DNA from: a virus
Reading direction: 5' to 3' (one strand)
Length of the DNA: 44,008 nucleotides
IMG/VR virus record: IMGVR_UViG_3300038678_000061
Span: 1 to 44,008 of that record
Notes under the pieces: model-generated
The model's database searches: none
What the model saw: only the letters and a program-made list of their open reading frames with translations
Told to the model about the DNA's origin: nothing
Program-made: the position numbers and the translations under genes
Part shown: piece after piece, positions 27,860 to 36,172 of the stretch
Numbering within the stretch: the stretch's first letter is position 1
How the letters are laid out: every line of letters begins with the position of its first letter

Positions 27860-28230
27860 ATATTAAAATAAGAGTGTGGGGCCATGTAATTGGTGAGGAT
27901 TACAGGATACACGAAAACTGTTCCTTTGATTGTGCAATGATACCAAGAGAATATGGCACAGGCGACATAATTTGTGACCATAAGAATCTTCTTTTTACTG
28001 GATTATTGGATAAACAGGGCAAGGAGTATTACGAAGGCGATATATATAAAAATCCAGAGTGTATCGGCTTGCTAAAGGTTGTTTTTCATAAAGGTTGTTT
28101 TTATGGGGAACAGATTGTCCATGTTGAGGGACTAAGTGGAGAAGATAATTTTGGAAGTATATCTTCAATTTCTCCTAATGAAAGATATGAGATCATCGGC
28201 AATATATACGAGAACCAGGAATTGATTTGA
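27856..28230 (+). CDS. YopX-like protein
   Basis: A 124-residue protein that keeps both ends of the YopX pattern: 'IKIRVWG', then 'LLFTGLLDKQGKEYYEGDIY' and the C-terminal 'YEIIGNIYENQELI'. It overlaps the HNH gene stop by four bases. YopX family members are common in phages and have no established function; this one appears intact, unlike the copy at 27088. Confidence 0.82.
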   Translation: MNIKIRVWGHVIGEDYRIHENCSFDCAMIPREYGTGDIICDHKNLLFTGLLDKQGKEYYEGDIYKNPECIGLLKVVFHKGCFYGEQIVHVEGLSGEDNFGSISSISPNERYEIIGNIYENQELI

Positions 28231-28261
28231 CCGTTATAACTATAAGCAAGGGAGGATAAGA

Positions 28262-28459
28262 ATGACCGACAAGCAATGCAACACAGAAAAGAGAGACGCG
28301 AAAGCATGTGTCATTGACATGAAAATTACCTTAGAATATTCAATAAAATTGCTTGAAGATTATAGGGGCGATCTTAAAATTGAGCTTCAAGATTTAACTA
28401 AAACGATCAAAAGCGCAAAGAATAAATTGAAGAAATTAGATGAAAAATTAAAAGGCTAG
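28262..28459 (+). CDS. Small coiled-coil protein
   Basis: A 65-residue highly charged helix-rich protein ('ITLEYSIKLLEDYRGDLKIELQDLTKTIKSAKNKLKKLDEKLKG') with a gggagg ribosome site, immediately before the large terminase. It could be a packaging accessory factor, but nothing more specific can be seen. Confidence 0.55.
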   Translation: MTDKQCNTEKRDAKACVIDMKITLEYSIKLLEDYRGDLKIELQDLTKTIKSAKNKLKKLDEKLKG

Positions 28460-28462
28460 GTT

Positions 28463-29920
28463 TTGACAAAAGAGCAACTAGCAGAACAGGCAAGCCGGAA
28501 ACTTTGGGTTTTCCCGAAACTTGTATCCGGTTTTAAGAGCCCAGGATATTTAAGAAAAGTTTGCGAAATCTTCATAGAATTATTTCACAAAAAGACTGAC
28601 AAGATCAAAGTCTTAATTGTTAATGGCCCCCCTCGACATGGGAAGTCAGAACAGTTTCCAATCCATGCCCCCGCTTTTTTGTTAGGCAATTTTCCCCGTC
28701 TTAAAATAATAATAACAGCGTATGCCGCAACATTAGCCGAAAACCATAGTGCTAAAGCAAGGGACATTTTTATAAAGTGGGCTAATATCCTATGGGGTGG
28801 GAATATTAGTAAAAAAGTGGCTGGCAAGGGGTTGTGGCAAACAGAGGAAGGAGGCGAAGTTCTGGCCGTAGGTCTTGAAGGCGGAGCTTCTGGTTTTGGC
28901 GCAGATGTATTACTTATAGATGACTATCACAAGAGCCGTAAGCAGGCAGAATCCCTCGTAGAGAGAGAAACAAATTGGTCATGGTGGCAAAGCGTAGCTG
29001 GGACACGTATACATCCCGGGGGGATTGTGGTAATCTTTGCTACAAGATGGCATGATGACGATCTTGTAGGCAGGATATTGGCACAGCACAAAGAAATGGG
29101 AGAGGATAGCCCTTATGAATTAACCCATATTGTAATGCCTGCTCTTGCTAAAAAAGATGATTTTTTAGGCAGGAAAGAAGGTGAGGCATTATGGCCGTGG
29201 CGATATAACGCTAAAAGATTAGCGCATGTAAAAAGAATGGTGGGGCCTTATGACTGGGCAGCTTTATTTGATGGCGAACCTACATCAAGAGGCGGCAAAC
29301 TCTTCAAGTCCATGTATTTCCGGTACTACACTTTCGACGCAATGACCAAAGAATATATTTGTTATCGTCAAGATATAGAGCCCATAAGAATAAAGAAGAA
29401 TGAACTAATCCGTCACGTATACTGTGATCCTGCCTTGGAGATTAAGAAAACAAATGATCCTACCGGAATGGCTGCATGGGGGTATTCAAGACGGCATAAA
29501 GTTTGGTTATTGCTTGACAGGGTAAACGAAAGAATAGAACATATCAAAATAAATGCAAGGCTATTGCTATTTGCATTTAAGAATGATTGTGTTAAAATAG
29601 GTATAGAAAATGAAAAGTTAGGGAAAGTTATTAAGAAGCTGTCCGCCGGTAACGACAAGGTAGGGGGTAAGTCAGTTCCTTTTGTCGAGATACCCACCGG
29701 GGGGGTTGGGAAATACGCAAGAGCAACCCCTATGGCAGGATATGTAGAGAATGAGCGCGTTTTCTTTCCGAGAGACGCACACTGGCTAGCCCCTTATGAA
29801 ACAAATCTTGTCAAGTTTACCGGTGCGGATGGCGATGAGGATGAAGATGTTGATATCACCTCAATGGCTGAGAACATGGAGAGCAGGAAAACGCTTGCTG
29901 AAGTGTTGGCAGGGAAATAA
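28463..29920 (+). CDS. terL: Terminase large subunit
   Basis: A 485-residue packaging ATPase-nuclease starting at TTG 28463, three bases after the previous stop. Walker A is GPPRHGKSE (residues 55-63), Walker B VLLIDDYHK (149-157), followed by the coupling-type 'FATRWHDDD' near 192-200. The RNase H-like nuclease domain begins around residue 320 with 'HVYCDPALEIKKTNDPTGMAAWG' and continues to 'GADGDEDEDVDITSMAENM'. It drives DNA into the prohead. It stands 2 kb from the small subunit, separated by a structured RNA, YopX and HNH genes. Confidence 0.95.
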   Translation: MTKEQLAEQASRKLWVFPKLVSGFKSPGYLRKVCEIFIELFHKKTDKIKVLIVNGPPRHGKSEQFPIHAPAFLLGNFPRLKIIITAYAATLAENHSAKARDIFIKWANILWGGNISKKVAGKGLWQTEEGGEVLAVGLEGGASGFGADVLLIDDYHKSRKQAESLVERETNWSWWQSVAGTRIHPGGIVVIFATRWHDDDLVGRILAQHKEMGEDSPYELTHIVMPALAKKDDFLGRKEGEALWPWRYNAKRLAHVKRMVGPYDWAALFDGEPTSRGGKLFKSMYFRYYTFDAMTKEYICYRQDIEPIRIKKNELIRHVYCDPALEIKKTNDPTGMAAWGYSRRHKVWLLLDRVNERIEHIKINARLLLFAFKNDCVKIGIENEKLGKVIKKLSAGNDKVGGKSVPFVEIPTGGVGKYARATPMAGYVENERVFFPRDAHWLAPYETNLVKFTGADGDEDEDVDITSMAENMESRKTLAEVLAGK

Positions 29921-29934
29921 AAGGAGAAGGACCG

Positions 29935-30174
29935 ATGGAAAAATCAAAGATAGAGATATATAAACAAGCCGGAATAACACCTGAAATAGCTGTAAGAGCT
30001 TTTCTTGTAACATGTTTTTTAATAGCAGGGAGTATTGTCGGCATAATTTGTATAACTGTTTACATAAATCCAGAAATAGTTAAATGGCTATTAGTTGGAT
30101 TAAGCTGCATTTCAACTTTTGGATTTGGTTACATGCTATGGCTAGCACAAGACAACCGAAGGAGCGAACAGTGA
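29935..30174 (+). CDS. Small two-helix membrane protein
   Basis: A 79-residue protein with two hydrophobic segments (about 22-42 and 48-68) and charged ends ('MEKSKIEIYKQAG', 'QDNRRSEQ'). Ribosome site aaaggagaaggaccg. Could be a membrane accessory such as a superinfection or secondary holin-like factor; no family is recognised. Overlaps the next start. Confidence 0.6.
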   Translation: MEKSKIEIYKQAGITPEIAVRAFLVTCFLIAGSIVGIICITVYINPEIVKWLLVGLSCISTFGFGYMLWLAQDNRRSEQ

Positions 30175-30362
30175 CAAAGAAAGATGCCTTGAAAATAAGA
30201 AAATTCAGGAAATCAGGAACATGGAGGGCAGTTGCAAAAATGGCAGCGGAAGAATGGCCTGATCGTGAATATTGTAGTGGGAATCAGATTGAAGGCATGG
30301 AGCTATGCAGAGAGGCAGCAAAAATCTTGAAACAAAACCCACTAAAGGCACCGTGGAATTAG
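30171..30362 (+). CDS. Hypothetical basic protein (GTG start)
   Basis: A 63-residue protein from GTG 30171, preceded by aaggag and overlapping the previous stop (GTGA). 'DALKIRKFRKSGTWRAVAKMAAEEWPDREYCSGNQIEGMELCREAAKIL' has a helix-turn-helix-like layout common in small phage regulators or packaging accessories. It ends just before the promoter at 30371. Confidence 0.6.
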   Translation: MTKKDALKIRKFRKSGTWRAVAKMAAEEWPDREYCSGNQIEGMELCREAAKILKQNPLKAPWN

Positions 30363-30370
30363 ATACATAC

Positions 30371-30399
30371 TTGACAAACATCTTGTTTTATAGTATAGC
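30371..30399 (+). promoter_or_regulatory. Sigma-70-type promoter before the portal gene
   Basis: TTGACA at 30371-30376, a 17-base spacer and TATAGC at 30394-30399; 26 bases to the portal ATG. Confidence 0.78.
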
Positions 30400-30425
30400 A
30401 TGATAGAAACAAATCCGAGGTTTCC

Positions 30426-31982
30426 ATGAAAGCATCAGATCAAGCCAAGCTAGACGCAGCCGCAGCAATAGGCAAGCAATTAACCCAATTCAAAAAAGAT
30501 AACTATTTCAATCGCAATTCCGGCTTTGGCGGTTCTAACGATCCAGTTAATCAGGCCGTATTCATAACGCCTACTATTCTGGACAGGGCAACCGTTGAGG
30601 ATATGTATGCGGGTGCATGGATAGTTCAAAGAGCAGTGAACGTATTGATTGAGGACGCAACAAAGACATGGGTTGATTTCAAAACAGAAGATCCAGCGGT
30701 TGTTGAGTATGTCACAGAGAAAGTAAAGGCCATTGAGCTACAGAAGAACACTTTTGAGGCTCTACGGCTTGCGAGGTTGTACGGTGGCTCTATTCTTGTC
30801 ATGGGGGCGCTTGACGGTGGGGAAGCAGATCAGCCACTTAATGAAGGCAGTATTAAGTCAATAGACTTCCTCTATACCGTTGATAGGTGGCAGCTAAATA
30901 TCAAAACAAGATACGACGACCCACTCAAGCCTAAATTCGGGGAGCCTGAACTATACGAAATCAACCCCATATTCGGGGGAAGCCAACAAACAATGCACGA
31001 GTCAAGGGTAATACGATTCGACGGCTCCTGGCTCCCAACTCAAAAGCAAGTAGCAAACTCAGGGTGGCATGATTCAATACTGTCATCGATGATTAGCGAT
31101 ATCAAGAATTTCATTATTTCAAATCAATCAGCAGGGCAATTACTTCAGGACTTTATCACTAAGGTTTTGAAGATGCCTAATTTGGCCGACCTTATTGAGA
31201 ACGAACAATTCAATGCCATCGAGGCCCGTATTCAATACGCTTTAAGGGCAATGTCAAATGTAGGGCTTTCCCTTATACAAGGTGGAGGCGATGGGGTCGG
31301 AGAGGACTACCAGAAGATACAAACACCTATAACCGGTTTCCCTGATCTACTGGAAAAAATGCGGGATATGGTTTGTGCGGCAATAGGGATCCCAAAGGTT
31401 AAGCTATTTGGGCAGCAACCTGGCAAGCTCTCCGGCCTTGATGAGACAATCAGGATATACGATGATGAAGTAGCAGCTTATCAAGAAACGGAGTTAAGAA
31501 GCCCCATTGAAAGAGCGTATACGCTACTACTGAAATCACAAGAGAATACCAAGGGCGAGCCCGATGTTTGGAGCCTTGAATTTAATCCACTCAGGAAGAA
31601 GACCGACAAAGAAAAGGCCGAGATATATGATATTACGTCGCAAGGTGATGAGCGATATTTAAACACAGGAGTTTTGAGTGCTGAAGAGGTAGCCAAAAAC
31701 AGGTTCACTCCTGACGGATTCAACCAGAACACTATCATCGATATTGATAACCGTGAAGAGATGGATGATATTGACGAAGAGGAAAAGAAAGATCAGGCCG
31801 GGCATGTTCATGAAGTTGATGAAGCGGAATTTACAGGGCCTGCTATCAAATCAAGCTCTGGAATAGATGAACATAGGCATGAATTCAAGGGGAGATTCAC
31901 ATCATCGGACAAAGGTGGTCCAGACCATACGCATCAAGTCAATGGAGAAACGACCGGGCCTCCGGTGGAGAGAGGGGAATAA
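30426..31982 (+). CDS. Portal protein (DUF1073 type) with His-rich tail
   Basis: A 518-residue protein. Residues about 50-430 fit the DUF1073/anti-CBASS-family portal pattern: 'LDRATVEDMYAGAWIVQRAVNVLIEDATKTWVDF', 'ALRLARLYGGSILVMGALDGG', 'ESRVIRFDGSWLP', 'IGIPKVKLFGQQPGKLSGLDETIRIYDDEVAAYQE' and 'EFNPLRKKTDKEKAEIYDITSQG'. The last 70 residues add an acidic stretch and three H-x-H motifs (GHVHEV, EHRHEF, DHTHQV), a likely metal-binding tail. It forms the dodecameric DNA gate of the head. Confidence 0.9.
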   Translation: MKASDQAKLDAAAAIGKQLTQFKKDNYFNRNSGFGGSNDPVNQAVFITPTILDRATVEDMYAGAWIVQRAVNVLIEDATKTWVDFKTEDPAVVEYVTEKVKAIELQKNTFEALRLARLYGGSILVMGALDGGEADQPLNEGSIKSIDFLYTVDRWQLNIKTRYDDPLKPKFGEPELYEINPIFGGSQQTMHESRVIRFDGSWLPTQKQVANSGWHDSILSSMISDIKNFIISNQSAGQLLQDFITKVLKMPNLADLIENEQFNAIEARIQYALRAMSNVGLSLIQGGGDGVGEDYQKIQTPITGFPDLLEKMRDMVCAAIGIPKVKLFGQQPGKLSGLDETIRIYDDEVAAYQETELRSPIERAYTLLLKSQENTKGEPDVWSLEFNPLRKKTDKEKAEIYDITSQGDERYLNTGVLSAEEVAKNRFTPDGFNQNTIIDIDNREEMDDIDEEEKKDQAGHVHEVDEAEFTGPAIKSSSGIDEHRHEFKGRFTSSDKGGPDHTHQVNGETTGPPVERGE

Positions 31983-32036
31983 TTAAATTTAGTTTAGCAG
32001 GTAGGCAGACAGACAAAGAAAGAGAGGTAGATAGAT

Positions 32037-32261
32037 ATGATAGTATTGATAAAGAAGTATCCAGATGATAAAACAGTAATAGATGATAGAGTTGATTGTG
32101 AAACAGCACATTCAGTGTCGTGTCAGGATAACATCCACCTTGTTTTATATAAGGGTGGAAAAATAATATATGATGGAATATTTACAGAAAAAACTAGAAT
32201 ATTTTTCATGGAATACGGTAAAACAATCGACAGCATAGCCTTTAAAGTAAACCCTAAATAG
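32037..32261 (+). CDS. Hypothetical small protein
   Basis: A 74-residue protein with a strong agagaggtag ribosome region, inserted between portal and head morphogenesis genes. Beta-rich ('NIHLVLYKGGKIIYDGIFTEKTRIFFMEYGKTIDSIAFKVN'). Probably an accessory gene; unrecognised. Confidence 0.58.
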   Translation: MIVLIKKYPDDKTVIDDRVDCETAHSVSCQDNIHLVLYKGGKIIYDGIFTEKTRIFFMEYGKTIDSIAFKVNPK

Positions 32262-32301
32262 TCAGGAGCCTACCTGCTATTTAATCAAAGGAGAATGACC
32301 A

Positions 32302-32514
32302 ATGAAAAGCTACTATGTAACAGTCATCGTTGTAAGGGTAGGCGAAGAAATGACATTCAGAAACGACATAATAGAATATGAGGAAATCACTTCAAAGAAT
32401 GTTATGCAGTTTCAGGAGAAAATCAAGTCAACGATCTTTGGGCAAGAAAGGGACGTCGGAGGGAATAAGATTCTTAATGTTGTTGTGAGCGCCTTTTCGG
32501 TGTTGGGGGATTAA
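32302..32514 (+). CDS. Hypothetical small protein
   Basis: A 70-residue alpha/beta protein ('SYYVTVIVVRVGEEMTFRNDIIEYEEITSKNVMQFQEKIKS...NKILNVVVSAFSVLGD') preceded by aaaggagaatgacca. Unrecognised accessory gene; stop overlaps the next start. Confidence 0.58.
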   Translation: MKSYYVTVIVVRVGEEMTFRNDIIEYEEITSKNVMQFQEKIKSTIFGQERDVGGNKILNVVVSAFSVLGD

Positions 32515-32750
32515 TGAAATACTATATTGCTATAATAGGCGAAAGTCATGAAATAATTTATTCAGATGAACGTGAATTTGATGAAGATGGATTAGAGAGA
32601 TGGCTTTACGAGGGAGGGGGGAGATCTGTCTTTGCCTCCCGTGATTACGAGGTAACAAAAAACGCCTACATGAAAGCATTGCAAAAGATGTTAGATACCG
32701 TTGGATGGGCGATAACAAATCTACCATCAAAAGAGGATTTGCAGAAATAA
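32514..32750 (+). CDS. Hypothetical small protein
   Basis: A 78-residue protein ('YYIAIIGESHEIIYSDEREFDEDGLERWLYEGGGRSVFASRDYEVTKNAYMKALQKMLDTVGW'), acidic with a helical end. Overlaps both neighbours by one base. Its beginning resembles the preceding gene's beta start, suggesting related small folds. Unrecognised. Confidence 0.55.
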   Translation: MKYYIAIIGESHEIIYSDEREFDEDGLERWLYEGGGRSVFASRDYEVTKNAYMKALQKMLDTVGWAITNLPSKEDLQK

Positions 32751-33610
32751 TGCCTCAACGTGAAGCCACAAAAAGCCGCCGTAAAGCCTTGAAATCTTCA
32801 GGCGTTCGCTTACCATCAAAGAACAAGCAACCATCCCGGCAAGCGTCCGGGAAGATGCTTGAGGTTCAGTATTTTAAAATCATCAAGACTCTGATTGAGC
32901 CATACTTTGTTGATATGCGCGAAAGGCTTATACCTTCACTGCCTGAGATTGTCGAGAGCTTTAAGCAGGCTAGAAGGGTCGATGATATAAAGCTTGACCA
33001 AACGTATGGAGAGATAATAACGCGCAGCATACGGGACGTGAGGATCGGCATTGCCCTACAAATACCAGAGTCGTTGCTTCGGATAAGGACTGAAGATCAA
33101 GCAACTACGTCAGAGAAGTTTCAGCGTAGGCAATTTGACAGGCAGATTAAAACCGTTCTTGGCATTAATCCTATAATAAGCGAACCGTTCCTTGAACCTC
33201 AAGTGACGGCATTCGTCGAGAGAAACGCGGCACTGATTAAAGATATTCCAGATCAATCAATTGCAAGAGTAGAAACAAAGTTAAGAACCGGCATTGAGGC
33301 AGGGGATTCTCTCAAGACATTAACGGCAACGGTCAAGGATGAATTACGGATTGCCAAGAACAGGGCTAAGCTTATTGCGAGGGATCAGACAAATAAGTTT
33401 CTAGGAAATCTTAATGAGCTTAGACAAACATCATTAGGGGTGGAAGAGTATACGTGGTCAACGTCAAAGGATGAAAGAGTCAGGCCAACGCATCAAGCCA
33501 AAGAGGGGAAGACATTTAAATGGAGTGATCCGCCCAGCGATACGGGGCATCCAGGCCATGACATAAATTGCAGATGCACGGCGCTGCCGGTGCTTGAAGA
33601 TTTTAAATAA
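32750..33610 (+). CDS. Head morphogenesis protein (Mu F / SPP1 gp7 type)
   Basis: A 286-residue minor head protein from ATG 32750, which overlaps the previous stop; an upstream in-frame start at 32705 is less likely. The C-terminal third carries the Mu F pattern: 'NRAKLIARDQTNKFLGNLNELRQTSLGVEEYTWSTSKDERVRPTHQAKEGKTFKWSDPPSDTGHPGHDINCRCTALPVLEDF'. It binds the portal and helps set up head assembly or ejection. The basic N-terminus (KSRRKALKSSGVRL) is typical. Confidence 0.9.
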   Translation: MPQREATKSRRKALKSSGVRLPSKNKQPSRQASGKMLEVQYFKIIKTLIEPYFVDMRERLIPSLPEIVESFKQARRVDDIKLDQTYGEIITRSIRDVRIGIALQIPESLLRIRTEDQATTSEKFQRRQFDRQIKTVLGINPIISEPFLEPQVTAFVERNAALIKDIPDQSIARVETKLRTGIEAGDSLKTLTATVKDELRIAKNRAKLIARDQTNKFLGNLNELRQTSLGVEEYTWSTSKDERVRPTHQAKEGKTFKWSDPPSDTGHPGHDINCRCTALPVLEDFK

Positions 33611-33623
33611 GGAGAATTGACCA

Positions 33624-33839
33624 ATGAATGTACTGAAGAGAATTTTCAATGCCTATATAACCGCAAAAGACTTTGAAACAAATATGCAAATAATGGATGG
33701 CATGAGAAATAGTAAAGAGCAATATACAGTAAGTCTCACATTAGATCAGATGAACATATTGACTACATGCGTCTCATATGGAATATTTAAATCCGAAGAG
33801 CTGAATGAGTATCTAAGCTATAAAAGAGAGCACAAATAA
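33624..33839 (+). CDS. Hypothetical small protein
   Basis: A 71-residue helical protein ('LKRIFNAYITAKDFETNMQIMDGMRNSKEQYTVSLTLDQMNILTTCVSYGIFKSEELNEYLSYKRE') preceded by aaggagaattgacca, inserted between head genes. Unrecognised accessory gene. Confidence 0.58.
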   Translation: MNVLKRIFNAYITAKDFETNMQIMDGMRNSKEQYTVSLTLDQMNILTTCVSYGIFKSEELNEYLSYKREHK

Positions 33840-33852
33840 GATAACTTTTTTA

Positions 33853-33881
33853 TTGACAAACTATTTCAATCCTGATATAGG
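33853..33881 (+). promoter_or_regulatory. Sigma-70-type promoter before the head protease operon
   Basis: TTGACA at 33853-33858, a 17-base spacer and TATAGG at 33876-33881. Its transcript would include a 47-codon frame and the terminator at 34085 before the protease gene. Confidence 0.8.
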
Positions 33882-33890
33882 TATAGACTA

Positions 33891-34034
33891 TTGATAGAAA
33901 AGCTCTTATTGATTAAAAGTTATTTGCTGCAATTGGCAGAACTTAAACATAGTGGCGAAGTAAATATTCGATTAACTTTCAGTCAAGGCACTATACGCGG
34001 ACTAAAGTTTTTCAAGTTACAAGAAGATAAATAA
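33891..34034 (+). CDS. Possible short protein (TTG start)
   Basis: A 47-residue frame read from TTG 33891, close to the predicted transcription start, with no ribosome site. 'KHSGEVNIRLTFSQGTIRGLKFFKLQEDK' looks protein-like, resembling the C-terminal part of small phage proteins. It may be a leaderless gene or a remnant. The rest of the gap to 34134 holds only a promoter and a terminator. Confidence 0.35.
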   Translation: MIEKLLLIKSYLLQLAELKHSGEVNIRLTFSQGTIRGLKFFKLQEDK

Positions 34035-34084
34035 CGGACTTCAGTTAAGCCCCTCTTCCTCCTTAGAAAAGGGATTTCTTAATT

Positions 34085-34126
34085 GCCCGGTACATTCTCA
34101 TAACGAGAGTTGCCGGGCTTTTTTTT
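34085..34126 (+). terminator. Intrinsic terminator directly upstream of the protease gene
   Basis: Stem GCCCGG/CCGGGC with inner CTC/GAG pairing is followed by eight T. The T run is followed at once by ggag, the ribosome site of the gene at 34135, so termination and late-gene expression meet here; read-through or antitermination is needed for transcripts from 33853 to reach the head genes. Confidence 0.85.
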
Positions 34127-34134
34127 GGAGTAAA

Positions 34135-35343
34135 ATGAGAGATTTTACATTAAAACTAGATGCTAGAAAAAGTGATAAATACGAAATCACTTCTCAAGGG
34201 TTTCTTGTTGTCGATGCAAACCTCACAAGGGCCGGGGTCTTTGATTATTACGATAAAGACGGAAAGCTTGTCAGAGAGTTACGATCTCCTGAAGAAGTTT
34301 TCAAACAAGAATCCCTTGATTCATTAAAGTTTGCCCCCCTTACTAAATTCCACCCCAAAGAGATGGTTGATTCTAACAATGCCAAACGGGTCCAGGTTGG
34401 GTCTATCGGGGAGAATATAGTAAGGAAGGGTATTTTTGCAAATGGCAAGGTTGTTATCAATGATAAAAAAGAAGTCGATGAAATCCTTGCTAAATGGGAC
34501 AGGGGTGAAGATGTAGAGCTATCAATGGGATATGATGCCGAAGTCGTTGATGTTGCCGGAGAGCATCATACCGATGGCAGTTATGACAAGATGCAAACAA
34601 ACATTCTCTATAATCACGGCTCTATAGTCACAAAGGGCCGTGCCGGAAGCCAAGTAAAACTTATTATGGATGCCGAAGATGAGGCAATTAAGTTAATCAA
34701 TGAAAAGCAATCAAAACTAAAAAAAGATACGGAGGGAAAGAAGATCATGAAAATAAAAAGAGAAGCAATTTCAATTGGCGGGTTCAGGACGGATGCTGTT
34801 CTGGAAGATGTAGACGATAGTGCAAAGGGCGTAATAGGTACGCTTGAAGGTCATATCGATGGGGCCGTTGCTGTCATTACCACCATGAAAAAAGATCATG
34901 ATGAGCTTCAAGCAAAATTTGACGAATCAGGTGAGGCTGGGAAAAAGCTTCAGGCGCGAGTTGATGAGCTTTCAGATCCTACGTCGGCAGTTGTTCAGGG
35001 CATGATAAAGGAAAGAGCCGACCTTGAAGCGGTTGCCGGTCAGGTTGATGTCAAGGTTGCTCACGAGGATGGAAAGCAAAAAGATTCCAAGACTCTCAAG
35101 GTCGATATAATCTCAAGCGTTTATCCTGAGTTCAAAGCTGATGATAGGTCTGATGATTATATTACGTCGAGATGTGATGCAATCGTTGAAGGTTTGGCGG
35201 CAGATAAAGACAGTAAGGCGGCTGCAACTCTTGGTGGTTTCAGGGTGGATGCTGAGCATAGCAAGGGCAAGGACAAGAAAGAGCCCCGCGAAGATTATCT
35301 TGAAAAGGTTAAGAATCTTCACAAAACAGAAGACGACAAATAA
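34135..35343 (+). CDS. Prohead protease fused to scaffold (DUF2213 type)
   Basis: A 402-residue protein. Residues 1-185 fit DUF2213: 'ITSQGFLVVDANLTRAGVFDYYDKDG...VRELRSPEEVFKQESLDSLKFAPLTKFHP', 'DVELSMGYDAEVVD' and 'NHGSIVTKGRAGSQVKL'. The rest is charged and coiled-coil-rich ('LEGHIDGAVAVITTMKKDHDELQAKFDESGEAGKKLQARVDEL'), like an internal scaffold. Such proteins cleave themselves and other head proteins during maturation. The His and Ser of 'HGS' are candidate catalytic positions. Confidence 0.85.
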   Translation: MRDFTLKLDARKSDKYEITSQGFLVVDANLTRAGVFDYYDKDGKLVRELRSPEEVFKQESLDSLKFAPLTKFHPKEMVDSNNAKRVQVGSIGENIVRKGIFANGKVVINDKKEVDEILAKWDRGEDVELSMGYDAEVVDVAGEHHTDGSYDKMQTNILYNHGSIVTKGRAGSQVKLIMDAEDEAIKLINEKQSKLKKDTEGKKIMKIKREAISIGGFRTDAVLEDVDDSAKGVIGTLEGHIDGAVAVITTMKKDHDELQAKFDESGEAGKKLQARVDELSDPTSAVVQGMIKERADLEAVAGQVDVKVAHEDGKQKDSKTLKVDIISSVYPEFKADDRSDDYITSRCDAIVEGLAADKDSKAAATLGGFRVDAEHSKGKDKKEPREDYLEKVKNLHKTEDDK

Positions 35344-35367
35344 TTTAATTCACGGAGGTATTGAAAA

Positions 35368-36144
35368 ATGCAATCAAGCGTTGAAAGTAATATGGAAATT
35401 GGGATGCCCGGTCAACTTGCCGATTCTGGTTTTCATGACATAATCACAAGAATAAATAACAGCAAGCAAAGAGTGTCAACTACCATCACGGCGGCGGACC
35501 TTGCAACAACTCTCACCATTAACGGAACCGCCTTTACTGTCAATTCGGGAGCCGCAACACTCACCGTTACGGAACTAAGGGATTTGATGATAACGGCAGT
35601 AAACGCCGGAAGCGAGCCAGTAACAGCAAGTATAAACGATGCTGATGAACTTTTCGTTGATGCCGATGTTTCCGGTACAGCGTTCACCGCAGTCGGCACG
35701 ACAAACTGTTCCGTTGCCGATGTCATACTTAATGAGGCAAACGTTCCCTTCGGTGTCTTGGTTGTTGAAGATTTGACGGGTCTATCTGATGATAGGGCTC
35801 ATCTTCCCCAGGCAACTGGCGATATAACAACTGTTGGCTCGGTGGCCGGAATCGCACTTCATACTCAGTTCGTAGAGCAGAGCGTAGGCGGCACAAACAA
35901 TCTTGGTTATGATCCTCAGAGTTCAATGAACGTTCTGAGAAAAGGCCGGGCATATGTTCAGGTTGAAGATGCCGTTGTTAAGGGTGGCCTCCCATTTGTA
36001 AGATTCGTTGCGGCAGCGAGTGAGCAGCTTGGAGCTTTCAGAAGCGATGCGGACACGTCTGATGCAGTAGCGTTGCCGGATGCAAGATTTGTAACTTCAG
36101 CGGGCGCGGGCGAGCTTGCAATAGTTGAAATCAACCTTCCATAA
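35368..36144 (+). CDS. Head decoration / structural cement protein with inserted domain
   Basis: A 258-residue protein with ggagg before ATG 35368. Residues 1-35 and 115-258 fit the structural cement protein pattern ('PFGVLVVEDLTG', 'VAGIALHTQFVEQS...YDPQSSMNVLRKGRAYVQVED'). Residues about 36-112 are a beta/alpha insert ('TINGTAFTVNSGAATLTVTE...GSEPVTA...VDADVSGTAFTAV') that clearly resembles an insert in the tail sheath at 39362. It stabilises the capsid lattice next to the major capsid protein. Confidence 0.78.
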   Translation: MQSSVESNMEIGMPGQLADSGFHDIITRINNSKQRVSTTITAADLATTLTINGTAFTVNSGAATLTVTELRDLMITAVNAGSEPVTASINDADELFVDADVSGTAFTAVGTTNCSVADVILNEANVPFGVLVVEDLTGLSDDRAHLPQATGDITTVGSVAGIALHTQFVEQSVGGTNNLGYDPQSSMNVLRKGRAYVQVEDAVVKGGLPFVRFVAAASEQLGAFRSDADTSDAVALPDARFVTSAGAGELAIVEINLP

Positions 36145-36172
36145 TTAAACTTAGAAAGCGAGGTAAAATAAA

